From assembly GCA_964539805.1 (NCBI GenBank), contig CAZIKN010000009.1, positions 27,651 through 91,650 on the forward strand: a stretch of 64,000 bases of DNA. Reading direction: 5' to 3'. Shown piece by piece: positions 24,597 to 33,260 of this stretch. Made by a program: the position numbers and the translations under genes. The notes under the pieces are model-generated. The model did no database searches, was not told the DNA's origin, and was given only the letters and a program-made list of their open reading frames with translations. The stretch's first letter is position 1, and each line of letters starts with the position of its first letter. The DNA is from M3007 sp964539805 (GTDB lineage: Bacteria; Bacteroidota; Bacteroidia; Chitinophagales; Saprospiraceae).

Positions 24597-25337
24597 CTAT
24601 TGTTCTAAGATGCGTTGGCGGAGGGCTTCATACAATACTATTCCTGTGGCCACGCTGACATTAAAAGAATCAAAATCGGTAGCTTGTGGAATTTTAACCA
24701 CAGCATCTGACATCTTTTGTAGTTTGGGGTGTACCCCATCACCTTCCGACCCCATTAATATGGCAGTTGGGCCTTTAAAATCGGCCTGATACAAAGGAAT
24801 GGCCCGATCACTAAGGGCTGTTGCTATAACGGCCACTCCCGACAGTTGCAAAAACTCCAGGGTGCTGAACAAGCTGCGTACCCTACAAATTCGTATCCGT
24901 GCCAAGGCACCTGCCGAAGCCTTCATGGCCTCTTCATTGGCTGGTGAAGATCCGGCCTGCGGTATAATAACAGCATGAACGCCAGCGCATTCAGCAGAAC
25001 GACAAATAGCACCAAAGTTTCTCACATCTGTTATGCTATCCAGCATAAGCAATAGGGGCGTTTGCCCCTGCTCATAAACCCAGGGCAGCACATCCTCAAT
25101 TTGCTGAAAGGCAACCAAAGCCAAATAGGCAACCACGCCCTGATGCACGCCTTTGGTCATTTTATTGAGTTTTTCGCGGGGCACTACTTGAAGGGGAATA
25201 TTGTGCGCTTTTGTCAAGTGCCGGATTTCTTTTTCTACTTCACCGCGTTCACCTTGTTGAAAAAACACTTTTTCTACGGCTTTACCCGCGCGTATGGCCT
25301 CCACAACCGGATGGTGGCCGTATATAATATTGGACAT
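24597..25337 (-). CDS. rlmB: 23S rRNA (guanosine-2'-O)-methyltransferase RlmB
   Basis: SPOUT-class enzyme that methylates the 2'-O of G2251 (E. coli numbering) in the 23S rRNA P loop using SAM. The 246 residues fit the family. The N-terminal substrate-binding domain begins 'IYGHHPVVEAIRAG' and includes 'HQGVVAYLA'. The knotted SpoU domain has motif 1 'LLMLDSITDVRNFGAICRSA', motif 2 'ILMGSEGDGV' and motif 3 'IPQATDFDSFNVSVATGIV'. Motif 3 has FDSFNVS in place of the usual xxSLNVS, a mild variation. It starts 1 bp after the capA stop, so the two are co-transcribed, with capA first. Confidence 0.92.
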   Translation of the reverse strand: MSNIIYGHHPVVEAIRAGKAVEKVFFQQGERGEVEKEIRHLTKAHNIPLQVVPREKLNKMTKGVHQGVVAYLALVAFQQIEDVLPWVYEQGQTPLLLMLDSITDVRNFGAICRSAECAGVHAVIIPQAGSSPANEEAMKASAGALARIRICRVRSLFSTLEFLQLSGVAVIATALSDRAIPLYQADFKGPTAILMGSEGDGVHPKLQKMSDAVVKIPQATDFDSFNVSVATGIVLYEALRQRILEQ

Positions 25338-25338
25338 A

Positions 25339-26442
25339 CTATGGTTTTATTTCCTTGTAATTCAATCTTTTACGTAATTTTTCCGCAAACTGAAGCATGG
25401 CTACCCGAGCACTGGATGCCATATTGTTGAACCTTTCGGGATTTCGTTCCAGTATGCTGACAGGCAGGGCATAATAGGTTGTTTTAGCTGTTGTACTTTT
25501 GTGCATATAACGCCATACGGGGATAAAACCGTGTTGTCCCACGCGCACTTCCGGGGAACCCTTTGTTTTGAGCAGATCCACCTGAAACAGTATTCCTCCA
25601 TCAGTGTTGGGTTGGCGTTGGTTGCTGATAAAATTACCTAACGAATATACCACTATGGCTTCCTTATGTTGTCCATTGCCCAGTTTAACATGTTCCTTTT
25701 TTATCGGCTGCACTACGTGTGGGTGTGCGCCTATAATCATATCAGCTCCATTTTTAAGTAAAAATTGGGCAATTTTCCGTTGTTCTGCATTTTCGGTTAA
25801 TTGATATTCCAGACCCCAATGCATTATTGCAATGATATAGTGAGGCTTACGGGCCACCGCTTCTGCCAAATCTGCGGCCATTTGTACCGTATCAATTAAA
25901 TTTACAATGGTAGGTGCCTCAGTAGGGACACCATTGGTGCCATATGTGTAATTTAATAATGCCAATTTGAAGCCATTTTTGTACACCATCAAAGGATAAA
26001 AAGCGTCGCGGTCCCTTAGGTTCTTAAAAGTGCCAGTTTGTTGAAAGCCCAATTCCCGAAGTGTTTCAATGGTGTTAACAACACCAGTTCCCCTGCTGTC
26101 ATTGGAGTGATTATTGGCGGTTACCAAAATATCAAAACCAGCTTCTTTGAGTGCTTTGGCCAAGGCATCGGGACTTCTGAACATGGGGTACCCGGTGTAG
26201 GGGGGCTTGCCTGGAAGGGTAAGCTCCAGATTACCAATGGCAATATCCGCTTTTTCCAGTACGGGTTTGATGTATTGAAAGCAGGAAGAATAGTCATACT
26301 CCTTATTTTTAACCTTTTCGGCACTTGCAATTTGTGGAGCATGCCCCATGATGTCACCCGCAAAAACAAGGCGAAGGGTATCTGTTTGGGCATCAATAAC
26401 TTGAGTAAAGAGAAGAAAAGCTATGGGGTATAAAAAGCGCAT
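25339..26442 (-). CDS. CapA-family metallophosphatase-like secreted protein
   Basis: A 367-residue exported protein of the CapA/PgsA group (PGA_cap domain), related to calcineurin-like phosphatases. Family members take part in poly-gamma-glutamate capsule synthesis or other envelope polymers; the substrate here is unknown. A signal peptide is present ('MRFLYPIAFLLFTQVIDAQ'). Core motifs are 'LVFAGDIMGH', 'IGNLELTLPG', 'ILVTANNHSNDSRGTG', 'IIAIMHWGLEYQ' and 'MIIGAHPHVVQPI', giving the metal-binding Asp, Asn and His residues. No other capsule gene is near, so a general wall or envelope role is as likely. It is the first gene of a tight pair with rlmB. Confidence 0.87.
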   Translation of the reverse strand: MRFLYPIAFLLFTQVIDAQTDTLRLVFAGDIMGHAPQIASAEKVKNKEYDYSSCFQYIKPVLEKADIAIGNLELTLPGKPPYTGYPMFRSPDALAKALKEAGFDILVTANNHSNDSRGTGVVNTIETLRELGFQQTGTFKNLRDRDAFYPLMVYKNGFKLALLNYTYGTNGVPTEAPTIVNLIDTVQMAADLAEAVARKPHYIIAIMHWGLEYQLTENAEQRKIAQFLLKNGADMIIGAHPHVVQPIKKEHVKLGNGQHKEAIVVYSLGNFISNQRQPNTDGGILFQVDLLKTKGSPEVRVGQHGFIPVWRYMHKSTTAKTTYYALPVSILERNPERFNNMASSARVAMLQFAEKLRKRLNYKEIKP

Positions 26443-26483
26443 GTACAGTGGAAATAAATGATTGCCAGGATCAAGATAATAAA

Positions 26484-26517
26484 TAGCAGTGGCCTACACG
26501 GCATTAGGCCACTGCTA
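26484..26517 (-). terminator. probable terminator of the coiled-coil protein gene
   Basis: A perfect 13-bp stem (26484-26496 with 26505-26517) around an 8-nt loop lies downstream of the minus-strand gene ending at 26563. The sequence after it on the minus strand is T/A-rich (ATTTATTA) rather than a clean T run, so the terminator call is moderate. Confidence 0.55.
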
Positions 26518-26562
26518 AAAGCTACGAAAAATGCACTAATTTATATGGTGCGTTGTAAATGT

Positions 26563-27252
26563 TTAGTTTTGTTCGTTTTCTACGTTGGCCAAACGCTTGC
26601 GAATCTCTTCGATCGAAGAGCGCTGGCTTTCCTGGTCTTTTATGTTTTGTTCCAGGCTTTTATCATTGTTTACAATATCCTGCTCAGCCTTTTGGATTTT
26701 TGCTTTATAATTATCAATATCCTTGCGCAAGCCATCATTGTCTTTTTGTAGTGCTTTGTATTTTTTCTCCATGTCCTTGAGTTTGTCTTCTTCTGCCTTT
26801 ATTTCTTTTGCGATAACAGCCCTGCGCACGTCAAAGTAAAACTGGCGCAAAGTGCGGGATACCTCTTCTGCACGGCTGTTGTTATCCTTTCGCCGAAGGA
26901 ATTGTGCCCCATTATCAAACCATACATTCAAGGCAAAGCCATTGTTCATTTTTTCGATGGTGGAATAAATAGCAAAAGGATCACTGCCCATGACGGGAGC
27001 TGACAGCTGGCTGGCGGACCATTCGCCCGTTTTTTTATCCTTTTTTAGTTTGGCGCTAAAAGCTTTTTTGGCAAAATCTTTCCACATATCTTCCACCATA
27101 TTGTCATTTGCGTTAACAAATTCAAGGCGGAAACAAGGGCGAACGCCAAAAGACATGTTGCGTTCTACTTCCTGTACTACACCATATTGTGCAAAAAGGC
27201 TTGGAGCGGTGAATAGTAAAAAAAGCGTGGTGATAATGGTTTGAATGCGCAT
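26563..27252 (-). CDS. secreted coiled-coil protein of unknown function
   Basis: A 229-residue protein with a signal peptide ('MRIQTIITTLFLLFTAPSLFAQ'), chosen as start (27252) since the 25 residues possible upstream hide the signal. The N-terminal half (~22-140) is globular and I do not recognise it. The C-terminal half (~140-229) is a long coiled coil rich in Lys, Glu and Gln with heptad spacing ('EEDKLKDMEKKYKALQKDND' and following). A structural periplasmic role is possible; nothing more can be claimed. TACCTTTG on the minus strand (27302-27295) fits a -7 element about 43 bp upstream of the ATG. Confidence 0.65.
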   Translation of the reverse strand: MRIQTIITTLFLLFTAPSLFAQYGVVQEVERNMSFGVRPCFRLEFVNANDNMVEDMWKDFAKKAFSAKLKKDKKTGEWSASQLSAPVMGSDPFAIYSTIEKMNNGFALNVWFDNGAQFLRRKDNNSRAEEVSRTLRQFYFDVRRAVIAKEIKAEEDKLKDMEKKYKALQKDNDGLRKDIDNYKAKIQKAEQDIVNNDKSLEQNIKDQESQRSSIEEIRKRLANVENEQN

Positions 27253-27294
27253 AATGACCGGATATTTTAATGAAGTATTAAAGTTTTTGACAAT

Positions 27295-27302
27295 CAAAGG
27301 TA
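27295..27302 (-). promoter_or_regulatory. -7 element of the coiled-coil protein gene
   Basis: Minus strand TACCTTTG is an exact match to TAnnTTTG. Candidate TTG elements lie at 15 bp and 24 bp, neither ideal. Confidence 0.45.
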
Positions 27303-27375
27303 TAACGCCCGGCTCGGCAAAAGTCACAATAGCTGTTTTTTTTCAAAAAAATGCGAGATCTTTTCAATTTTGATT

Positions 27376-27404
27376 TTGAAATGCAGCATGATGCGTTACC
27401 TTTG
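27376..27404 (+). promoter_or_regulatory. promoter of rpmI-rplT
   Basis: TTG (27376-27378), 18 bp, TACCTTTG (27397-27404). The predicted transcript starts near 27410, about 25 nt before the rpmI ATG. No infC gene precedes rpmI here, so this promoter drives the L35-L20 pair alone. Confidence 0.65.
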
Positions 27405-27435
27405 CGCTCCATTTTTCAAAAACGAGTCTTATACT

Positions 27436-27630
27436 ATGCCTAAGATGAAGACCCACTCCAGCGCCAAGAAGCGTTTCACGGTGACTGGATCAGGGAAAGT
27501 TAAGCGCAATCGGGCGCGTATGCGTCACTTGATGCGCAAAAAGACAACGAAGGCCAAGCGTCATTTACGCAATGGTGTCGTTGTAGATCAGTCAGAACAT
27601 GCGCGCATAGAGCGCTTGCTCGCGATCTAA
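27436..27630 (+). CDS. rpmI: 50S ribosomal protein L35
   Basis: A 64-residue basic ribosomal protein of the large subunit. ATG 27436 gives the family N-terminus 'MPKMKTHSSAKKRFTVTGSG', and the conserved 'RNRARMRHLMRKKTTKAKRH' follows. Upstream in-frame starts would add a non-conserved leader and are rejected. It is followed 71 bp later by rplT, the usual gene order; infC, which often comes first, is absent from this window. Confidence 0.97.
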   Translation: MPKMKTHSSAKKRFTVTGSGKVKRNRARMRHLMRKKTTKAKRHLRNGVVVDQSEHARIERLLAI

Positions 27631-27701
27631 ATCACTTATTTTTTAACGAGAGCATCGGATTAAAGCGCAATTGCCCCGGTGCTGCACTAAAAAAAACACA
27701 C

Positions 27702-28055
27702 ATGCCAAGAGCAACCAACAACCCGGCCAGTCGCGCCCGCCGGAAAAAAATTATGTTAGCCGCCCGCGGCTACTTTGGCGCACGCTCGAAAGTTTATACC
27801 GTAGCCAAGAATACCCTTGAAAAAGGATGGCAGTATGCTTATCGTGATCGCAAATTTAAAAAACGCCTGTTCCGCCGCCTCTGGATTGCACGTATCAATG
27901 CTGCTACGCGTGCAGAAGGTATCAATTACAGCCGCTTTATCCACGCGCTGAGCCAAAAAGGCATTGCGCTCAACCGCAAAGCCCTTGCAGACCTTGCGCT
28001 GAACCACCCAGATGCATTCAAAGCAGTATTGAATGCTGTACAGGCTAAAGGATAA
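27702..28055 (+). CDS. rplT: 50S ribosomal protein L20
   Basis: A 117-residue large-subunit protein that binds 23S rRNA early in assembly. The conserved basic N-terminus 'MPRATNNPASRARRKKIMLA', then 'KGYFGARSK'-like 'ARGYFGARSKVYTVAKN', 'YAYRDRKFKKRLFRRLWIAR' and 'YSRFIHAL' are all present, at normal length. It is the second gene of the rpmI-rplT unit, and a clear terminator lies 33 bp after the stop. In E. coli L20 represses its own operon at the mRNA; I see no obvious copy of that structure here. Confidence 0.97.
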   Translation: MPRATNNPASRARRKKIMLAARGYFGARSKVYTVAKNTLEKGWQYAYRDRKFKKRLFRRLWIARINAATRAEGINYSRFIHALSQKGIALNRKALADLALNHPDAFKAVLNAVQAKG

Positions 28056-28087
28056 ACAGGGAATTTCCCTGCTCTGAAGTGCTCTTA

Positions 28088-28130
28088 AAAAGAGGAATTA
28101 GCTGTAATGGCTGATTCCTCTTTTCTTTTT
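28088..28130 (+). terminator. terminator of rpmI-rplT
   Basis: AAAAGAGGAAT (28088-28098) pairs with ATTCCTCTTTT (28114-28124), an 11-bp stem with a 15-nt loop, followed by CTTTTT. Confidence 0.75.
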
Positions 28131-28275
28131 GACAAATCATTCACAGTTGGTCGTATAACTTAGCCCCAAAAACCCCGAATAATAGGGTTTGGCCGAAAAA
28201 ACGTGGCTCCATGCCCATCACTTAACCACTTTTATCCTGCGAAAACGAAAAAAAAATCTGTTTCGCTGACAAATC

Positions 28276-29175
28276 ATGATGCTTTCCATACAAAATGTCG
28301 TAAAACGTTACGATAAATACACTGCCGTTGACCATGTCAGTTTTGACGTGCCCAAAGGCTCTGTTTTTGGCCTTTTAGGGCCAAATGGAGCGGGAAAAAC
28401 CTCGCTTATCCGAATGATAACGACCATTACCGGACCTGACGAGGGAGCTATTCTGATGGATGGGGAAAAAATTAATTTCCGCACACCTGAAAAAATTGGC
28501 TACATGCCCGAAGAACGTGGCTTGTACAAAAAAATGAAGGTTGGTGAGCAGCTCCTTTATTTGGCACAGCTCAAGGGCCTGAGCAACGCACAAGCCAAAC
28601 AACAAATCCACCATTGGCTAAGCAAATTTGAAATCACGGATTGGTGGAACAAAAAAATTGAGGATTTGTCCAAGGGCATGCAACAAAAAATACAGTTTAT
28701 TGCCACCATTGTGCACCAGCCGCCATTGCTCATTCTTGATGAACCCTTTACGGGGCTTGATCCTATCAATACAAATCTTATCAAGGATGAAATAAAGCAA
28801 CTGAACGAGGCTGGGACCACGATTATCTTCAGTACACACCGTATGGAACAGGTTGAAGAGATGTGTGATCACATTGTCCTGATCAATCGGGGGAAAAATG
28901 TGCTTTATGGTGAAGTGGAGGCAATAAAAGAGGAGTACAAGGAAAACTTGTTCCGAGTTGATTTTAATGGAGCGCTTCCTGCCGATTTTGCACAGCATTT
29001 TCAGGTTAAAGCACAAGATAAAGCGGGCGTTACGGTACAGTTTTCGCCACACCATGCGCCCAATGCTCTACTGCATTATTTTGTACAAAATGACCTCCGG
29101 GTCCGGGCATTTAATGAGATTATGCCAACCTTTAATGAAATATTCATCAAAAGAGTGGGCGAAACTGACGAATAA
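28276..29175 (+). CDS. ABC transporter ATP-binding subunit (NatA-like)
   Basis: A 299-residue ATPase that powers an ABC-2-type exporter. All motifs are present: Walker A 'GPNGAGKT' (35-42), signature 'LSKGMQQK' (131-138), Walker B 'LLILDEP' (151-157) and the His loop 'STHRMEQ'. The C-terminal ~75 residues match the DUF4162 extension found in NatA-type subunits. The permease follows 96 bp downstream on the same strand and completes the exporter. NatAB of Bacillus exports Na+, but the substrate here cannot be told from sequence. Two ATGs (28276 and 28279) are possible starts. The preceding gap follows the L20 terminator and holds no other gene. Confidence 0.9.
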   Translation: MMLSIQNVVKRYDKYTAVDHVSFDVPKGSVFGLLGPNGAGKTSLIRMITTITGPDEGAILMDGEKINFRTPEKIGYMPEERGLYKKMKVGEQLLYLAQLKGLSNAQAKQQIHHWLSKFEITDWWNKKIEDLSKGMQQKIQFIATIVHQPPLLILDEPFTGLDPINTNLIKDEIKQLNEAGTTIIFSTHRMEQVEEMCDHIVLINRGKNVLYGEVEAIKEEYKENLFRVDFNGALPADFAQHFQVKAQDKAGVTVQFSPHHAPNALLHYFVQNDLRVRAFNEIMPTFNEIFIKRVGETDE

Positions 29176-29271
29176 GGTGATAAAACTCCGAAATACAGTA
29201 GGGGAGTAAATCACAAGTCATGTGGCACATCTTTATCTCATTCAACATTATCCAACAATCATTTTTAGGTC

Positions 29272-30603
29272 ATGAATAAACTTTGGCTCATCATACAACG
29301 CGAATACCTTACCCGGGTACGCACAAGGGCATTTTTGCTTGGTACTATTTTGACACCTATAGCTTTTGCCGCTTTTTTTGGGGTACAATTTCTAATCGGT
29401 TCTTATAAAGGAGAAGAGGAAAAGCACATTGCGGTTTTGGACAAGGGTGGGTTTATCAAAACAGGTATCCCGGACGAGCGGGGGATACAGTTTAGCTTGG
29501 CGCCAATTGGCACAGACTTAGACAAACTAAAGGATGAAGTCAGGCAAAAAAAGTACGATGCCGTGCTGCTTTTGCCACCATTGTCCAATCTTTCCGTAAA
29601 AAAGCAAACCATTTATGTTTATACCGATCAACAGATCAGCCCGGCAATAGAGCGGGTAATTGAACGCAGGATTGCGAGTAAAATCCGCGATTTTAAAACA
29701 GATTCACTCCATTTTGATCGGCAAAAAATAGCAGAATTGGATACGGATGTGGCTATTGACCCGGAACCAATTGACAAAAAAGACCAAAATGCCAGTTCAC
29801 TAACCAGTGGCGTGGCCATGGGCGTATCCGGGCTGATTGGGGTTATCATGTATATGATCGTGTTGATCTATGGAAGTATGGTGATGCGTTCGGTAATGGA
29901 AGAAAAAACCAACAGAATTGTAGAAGTAATGATGTCCTCTGTTAGGCCCTTTGAGCTGATGCTGGGTAAAATCATTGGTTCTGCAGGTGTAGGCACAACT
30001 CAGTTGATCATTTGGGCAATCTTGAATACCTTGGTATTTATAGGGATGCAATCCTTGTTTGGCTTTGATGCTTCGGCGGCCCAGAGTATGCCAGCCACTC
30101 CTGGTGCACCACAAATGGATGCTGCACAGGCACAGGAAATGATGCCCATGCTTATGGCCGAGCTCTCCCGCCAGAATTGGTGGTACATTGTAGGCTTCAG
30201 TATTCTGTTCTTTATTGGTGGATATTTTCTGTATGCCTCCTTGTTCGCCGCGGTTGGCAGTACTATAGGCGATGATCTTGGCGAGGGTCAATCCCTTACC
30301 TTTCCCATCATGCTGCCCATTATCCTCGCTTTTGTCATTATGACAACCGTGGTAATACGAGAACCACACAGCAATTTGTCTGTATTTGCTTCGTTGTTCC
30401 CGTTGTTTTCGCCTATTGTGATGCCTGGCAGATTAGCTTTTGATCCGCCCATGTGGCAGGTGTTGTTATCTATTCTGCTGTTATTGGGCACTGCGGTGTT
30501 TTTTGTATGGCTTTCCGGTCGTATTTATCGTGTGGGTATTTTACTATATGGCAAGAAAGTAACCGCTAAAGAAGTTTGGAAATGGCTTTTTTATAAAGGC
30601 TAA
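29272..30603 (+). CDS. ABC-2 type exporter permease (NatB-like)
   Basis: A 443-residue membrane protein with one N-terminal helix (~20-42), a large extracytoplasmic domain (~43-180) and about five C-terminal helices (~185-425). This is the ABC2_membrane_3 layout of NatB-type permeases. Opening 'IIQREYLTRVRTRAFLLGTI' and the central 'MRSVMEEKTNRIVEVMMSSV' with 'PFELMLGKIIG' are characteristic. A Met/Pro/Ala/Gln-rich insert (~275-300) lies in a loop. It pairs with the ATPase 96 bp upstream. The unit ends at a strong hairpin 12 bp after the stop, shared with the convergent sigma factor gene. Confidence 0.88.
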   Translation: MNKLWLIIQREYLTRVRTRAFLLGTILTPIAFAAFFGVQFLIGSYKGEEEKHIAVLDKGGFIKTGIPDERGIQFSLAPIGTDLDKLKDEVRQKKYDAVLLLPPLSNLSVKKQTIYVYTDQQISPAIERVIERRIASKIRDFKTDSLHFDRQKIAELDTDVAIDPEPIDKKDQNASSLTSGVAMGVSGLIGVIMYMIVLIYGSMVMRSVMEEKTNRIVEVMMSSVRPFELMLGKIIGSAGVGTTQLIIWAILNTLVFIGMQSLFGFDASAAQSMPATPGAPQMDAAQAQEMMPMLMAELSRQNWWYIVGFSILFFIGGYFLYASLFAAVGSTIGDDLGEGQSLTFPIMLPIILAFVIMTTVVIREPHSNLSVFASLFPLFSPIVMPGRLAFDPPMWQVLLSILLLLGTAVFFVWLSGRIYRVGILLYGKKVTAKEVWKWLFYKG

Positions 30604-30615
30604 AAATATGGGCAC

Positions 30616-30660
30616 AAAAAAAGGCCACCTCAGGAACTACTTCTCGGGGTGGCCTTTTTT
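30616..30660. terminator. bidirectional terminator between ABC exporter and sigma factor genes
   Basis: AAAAAAGGCCACC (30617-30629) pairs with GGTGGCCTTTTTT (30648-30660). The A run on one side and the T run on the other serve both convergent genes (stops at 30603 and 30675). Confidence 0.85.
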
Positions 30661-30674
30661 GTGTACTATGGAAT

Positions 30675-31193
30675 TTAGTTTGGAACAAATCCGTAATTGG
30701 ACATAATTTTATCTTTCAACTCTTTACGGGCAAAGAAAATACGACTTTTAACCGTACCGAGAGGAAGTTCCAATTCGTCTGCAATTTCTTGATATTTAAA
30801 ACCATCATGATGCATTAGGAAAGGAACCTTGATACTATCATCCAAGCCTTCCAACATGACATCCAATTCTTTCATCAAGATACCACCTTCAGCTGAGTTA
30901 GAGGTAGCATGAGAGGCAGAATTGAGCAGGAATTGATTATCGGTATTGTCCAATACCGTATTGGCCTTCACTTTTTTCCTATAGTTATTGATAAAGATGT
31001 TCTTCATTATCGTGAACATCCAGGCCTTAAAATTGGTACCGGGCTGAAACTTGTCCCGATTGTACAAGGCCCTGTAGGCTGTTTCTTGGTACAGGTCTTT
31101 AGCATCTTCCACATTCTTCGTCAAGTTGTACGCGAATGAATGAAGCAGCATTTGCAGGCCTGACAGTTTAGTATTGAACTCCATGCTTGTCAT
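30675..31193 (-). CDS. ECF-type RNA polymerase sigma factor
   Basis: A 172-residue sigma-70 family factor with only regions 2 and 4, which directs RNA polymerase to a special promoter set. Region 2 (~15-80) contains 'DAKDLYQETAYRALYN' and 'FKAWMFTIMKNIFINNYRK'. Region 4 (~115-165) contains 'YQEIADELELPLGTVKSRIF', the promoter-binding helix-turn-helix. ATG 31193 is preferred; ATG 31184 would also work, and the 27 residues upstream of 31193 are unlike the family. No anti-sigma gene lies next to it, so its control must come from elsewhere. It has its own promoter at 31246-31274. Confidence 0.88.
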   Translation of the reverse strand: MTSMEFNTKLSGLQMLLHSFAYNLTKNVEDAKDLYQETAYRALYNRDKFQPGTNFKAWMFTIMKNIFINNYRKKVKANTVLDNTDNQFLLNSASHATSNSAEGGILMKELDVMLEGLDDSIKVPFLMHHDGFKYQEIADELELPLGTVKSRIFFARKELKDKIMSNYGFVPN

Positions 31194-31245
31194 GGCAAAT
31201 CTCCTGTTTTTAAGTGTGATGATTACGATTATTCGTTTGTTGCAA

Positions 31246-31274
31246 CAAAGGTAAGTGTTGTTGAACAATATCAA
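31246..31274 (-). promoter_or_regulatory. promoter of the sigma factor gene
   Basis: Minus strand: TTG (31274-31272), 18 bp, TACCTTTG (31253-31246). The leader would be about 45 nt. This is a primary-sigma promoter, so the gene is not obviously self-driven. The rest of 31275-31546 is A/T-rich with no gene or clear element. Confidence 0.65.
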
Positions 31275-31546
31275 AGAGTTTCTTCCACAAATTTTTGTCT
31301 AATTTTGACATAAATAAATGTTAAAACACTTAAAAATGATTTAATACGCTGATTTTAAGAACATTATGTTATTTTTAATAAATCTAATTGAAATATTTAT
31401 TTCAAAAATAATTGAAATAAATGAAGTGCTTGGGGCAAAAACGGGCTATGTCACAGAAAAGACACTAAAGTACAGCGCTGAAAAATGATGTTGGTTGGCT
31501 GTTAAGAGGCAGGCAGATCGAAGATTACCAGTAATGGTGAGCGGAT

Positions 31547-31972
31547 TTAGTTCGCAGGATTGTGTTTTGCCTTTCTGCTTATGATATCGGCTGCAGCGGT
31601 TTTAGCACTTATTTCATCAAGGAGTAGGGCCTCTTGCAGAATTTCGAGGAAAACACTTTCTTTTTCCAAAAATTCATTGGAATTGGAGAAATGGATACCG
31701 CGTATAGCGGCACGACCTTTGGCAAGGAGCAGATTGTGCTCATTTGAGAGTTCGTATCCTCTTGGAAAACAAATTTCTACGCCTAGTTTTTTGTGTACAC
31801 TGCCGATGTAGCATACCCAACTTTTTCTGATATAAAAAGGGGTATTGTATTTGAGTGTTTCACGCAAATGCGCGTCGGTGCTCAGAATACTTTCCCGAAT
31901 GAGCATAAGCAATGGTTGAAATGCTGGCAGCTGCCGGTCAAAGAAATCTTCGCAATGAAGGTATTTTGCCAT
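31547..31972 (-). CDS. DUF1801 domain protein
   Basis: A 141-residue protein of the DUF1801 (YdhG-like) family. These small soluble proteins resemble the phage-exclusion and frataxin-like fold group and have no firm function. Features seen: 'QPLLMLIRESILSTDAHLRE' at the N-terminus, 'TLKYNTPFYIRKSWVCYIG' in the middle and 'VEICFPRGYELSN' after it, with Tyr and Trp residues usual for the family. It lies 25 bp downstream of the secreted endonuclease gene on the same strand, so it may share its transcript. Confidence 0.8.
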   Translation of the reverse strand: MAKYLHCEDFFDRQLPAFQPLLMLIRESILSTDAHLRETLKYNTPFYIRKSWVCYIGSVHKKLGVEICFPRGYELSNEHNLLLAKGRAAIRGIHFSNSNEFLEKESVFLEILQEALLLDEISAKTAAADIISRKAKHNPAN

Positions 31973-31997
31973 AGGGGAAAGTGCGATAAGCCCGGAG

Positions 31998-33122
31998 TTA
32001 CGGATTGTTTACAAGTAAGGAAATTGCTTGGCGGATAGCGCCCTTTTCCCCCATTAGCTCAAAGACCAGGAAAAATGAATGTAAACCGGACTGTGCCAGG
32101 CTTGCTGTGTCAAGGGTAAGCGAAAATTGACCAGCTTGTGCATCAGATGCAGCTACTGACGCAATTTGCTGCCCGGTATAGGCATATACCCCAATTCGGA
32201 CTTTGCCTGAAAAAGGAAGATAGACTTCAATCCGAGCCTGTTGCTGTGCGGGCTGTGGCATGATATGCAAGTCTAAGCGTTGCACTGTATTGGGTTCTTT
32301 TTCACTCAAGGTACAGTTGGGTGCAACGGTTGGACACCAGGTACGCTGTGCTAAAGTACAATCTAAAACATAAGGATTGGGTTTGCCATCCTGATAAGGA
32401 GCTATACGCCATGTTTTGCGCAATTCAATGCTGTCGGCGGGGTCTTGTGCATTCCAGTTGCACAAAGTGGTGCGTTGCAATTCAAAAAAATTGGGATCGG
32501 CAGCATTCATTTGGGCCCTATACATGGTGTACATGTAAAAAATAGAGCGGGCCAAGTCGCCCTTTACGGATTCACGAGGTTCAAAAGCACTGGGTATCCA
32601 CTCCGAGTATTGCGCTATGATGTCCGTTGGCTTGTTGGTTAGAATTTGTGTTTTTCGGTACCACTTTTGGGTTTGGTTGTCTGCTATTTCAGCATAGGGC
32701 AGTGATCCTCTGGCTTCGTTGACCGGAATACGGGCAGGATAGAGGTGGTGCATGTCACTGCGTGCAAAGCCAGTGGCGGCACCCTTGCTTTGCGGGTAAG
32801 CATGCTCAGCATTCATGCCAAGGGTACTGCCGCCTAAATAAATGTACTGTGTAGGATCCTGTGTAGGATCAAGGTACAGGGTATGACCTGAGTAGATACA
32901 ACGTACGCTATCATCGTCAATAGCCAATATTTTAGAATAAAGGGTATCCCGCGCTTCCCCGTATGGCAAAACGGTATCGGGTTTGAAGCGTTGAAAAAGG
33001 CTATCCAACAACGCTGGCCCGGAGCTGCCTGGGAACAGCAATCTGAAACCCTGGGCAGAAAGCCCTTGTGATGCGCAAAATGACAAACCCAATACCCAGA
33101 CAGCGATGCGGAAAAAATACAT
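31998..33122 (-). CDS. secreted endonuclease I with T9SS sorting tail
   Basis: A 374-residue exported nuclease of the endonuclease I (EndA/NucM) family, which cuts DNA and RNA non-specifically outside the cell, for nutrient recovery or biofilm loosening. A signal peptide ends near residue 23 ('LSAQ'). The catalytic motif 'EHAYPQS' is at 106-112, the metal-site segment 'SDMHHLYP' at 122-129, and 'KGDLARSIFYMYTMY' follows. The last ~85 residues form a T9SS type A-like tail ('MPQPAQQQARIEVYL', 'GKVRIGVYAYTGQQI', 'SGLHSFFLVFEL'). An exact small repeat DPTQDPTQ sits at ~85-92. The upstream region holds a structured element that ends the phosphoglucomutase gene. Confidence 0.88.
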   Translation of the reverse strand: MYFFRIAVWVLGLSFCASQGLSAQGFRLLFPGSSGPALLDSLFQRFKPDTVLPYGEARDTLYSKILAIDDDSVRCIYSGHTLYLDPTQDPTQYIYLGGSTLGMNAEHAYPQSKGAATGFARSDMHHLYPARIPVNEARGSLPYAEIADNQTQKWYRKTQILTNKPTDIIAQYSEWIPSAFEPRESVKGDLARSIFYMYTMYRAQMNAADPNFFELQRTTLCNWNAQDPADSIELRKTWRIAPYQDGKPNPYVLDCTLAQRTWCPTVAPNCTLSEKEPNTVQRLDLHIMPQPAQQQARIEVYLPFSGKVRIGVYAYTGQQIASVAASDAQAGQFSLTLDTASLAQSGLHSFFLVFELMGEKGAIRQAISLLVNNP

Positions 33123-33140
33123 AATTAAAAGATAAAAAAA

Positions 33141-33245
33141 GCTGCCTCAAAAGTCTGACATGGTTTAACGGTATTGTTTCAAACCCTTGTAATAAGGGCA
33201 TGAATCATTAGAACGGTGAAGCTTATGTTAAGCTTTTGAGGCAGC
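33141..33245 (-). terminator. extended terminator-like structured element downstream of the phosphoglucomutase gene
   Basis: On the minus strand GCTGCCTCAAAAG (DNA 33245-33233) pairs with CTTTTGAGGCAGC (33153-33141), a perfect 13-bp stem immediately followed by TTTTTTT (33140-33134). The 79-nt interior holds smaller hairpins (AAGCTTaacatAAGCTT and a CCCTT/AAGGG pair). An intrinsic terminator normally has a short loop; this one could be a terminator with a structured insert, or a small RNA ending at the T run. Confidence 0.6.
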
Positions 33246-33260
33246 AGGGATAAAATCAAA

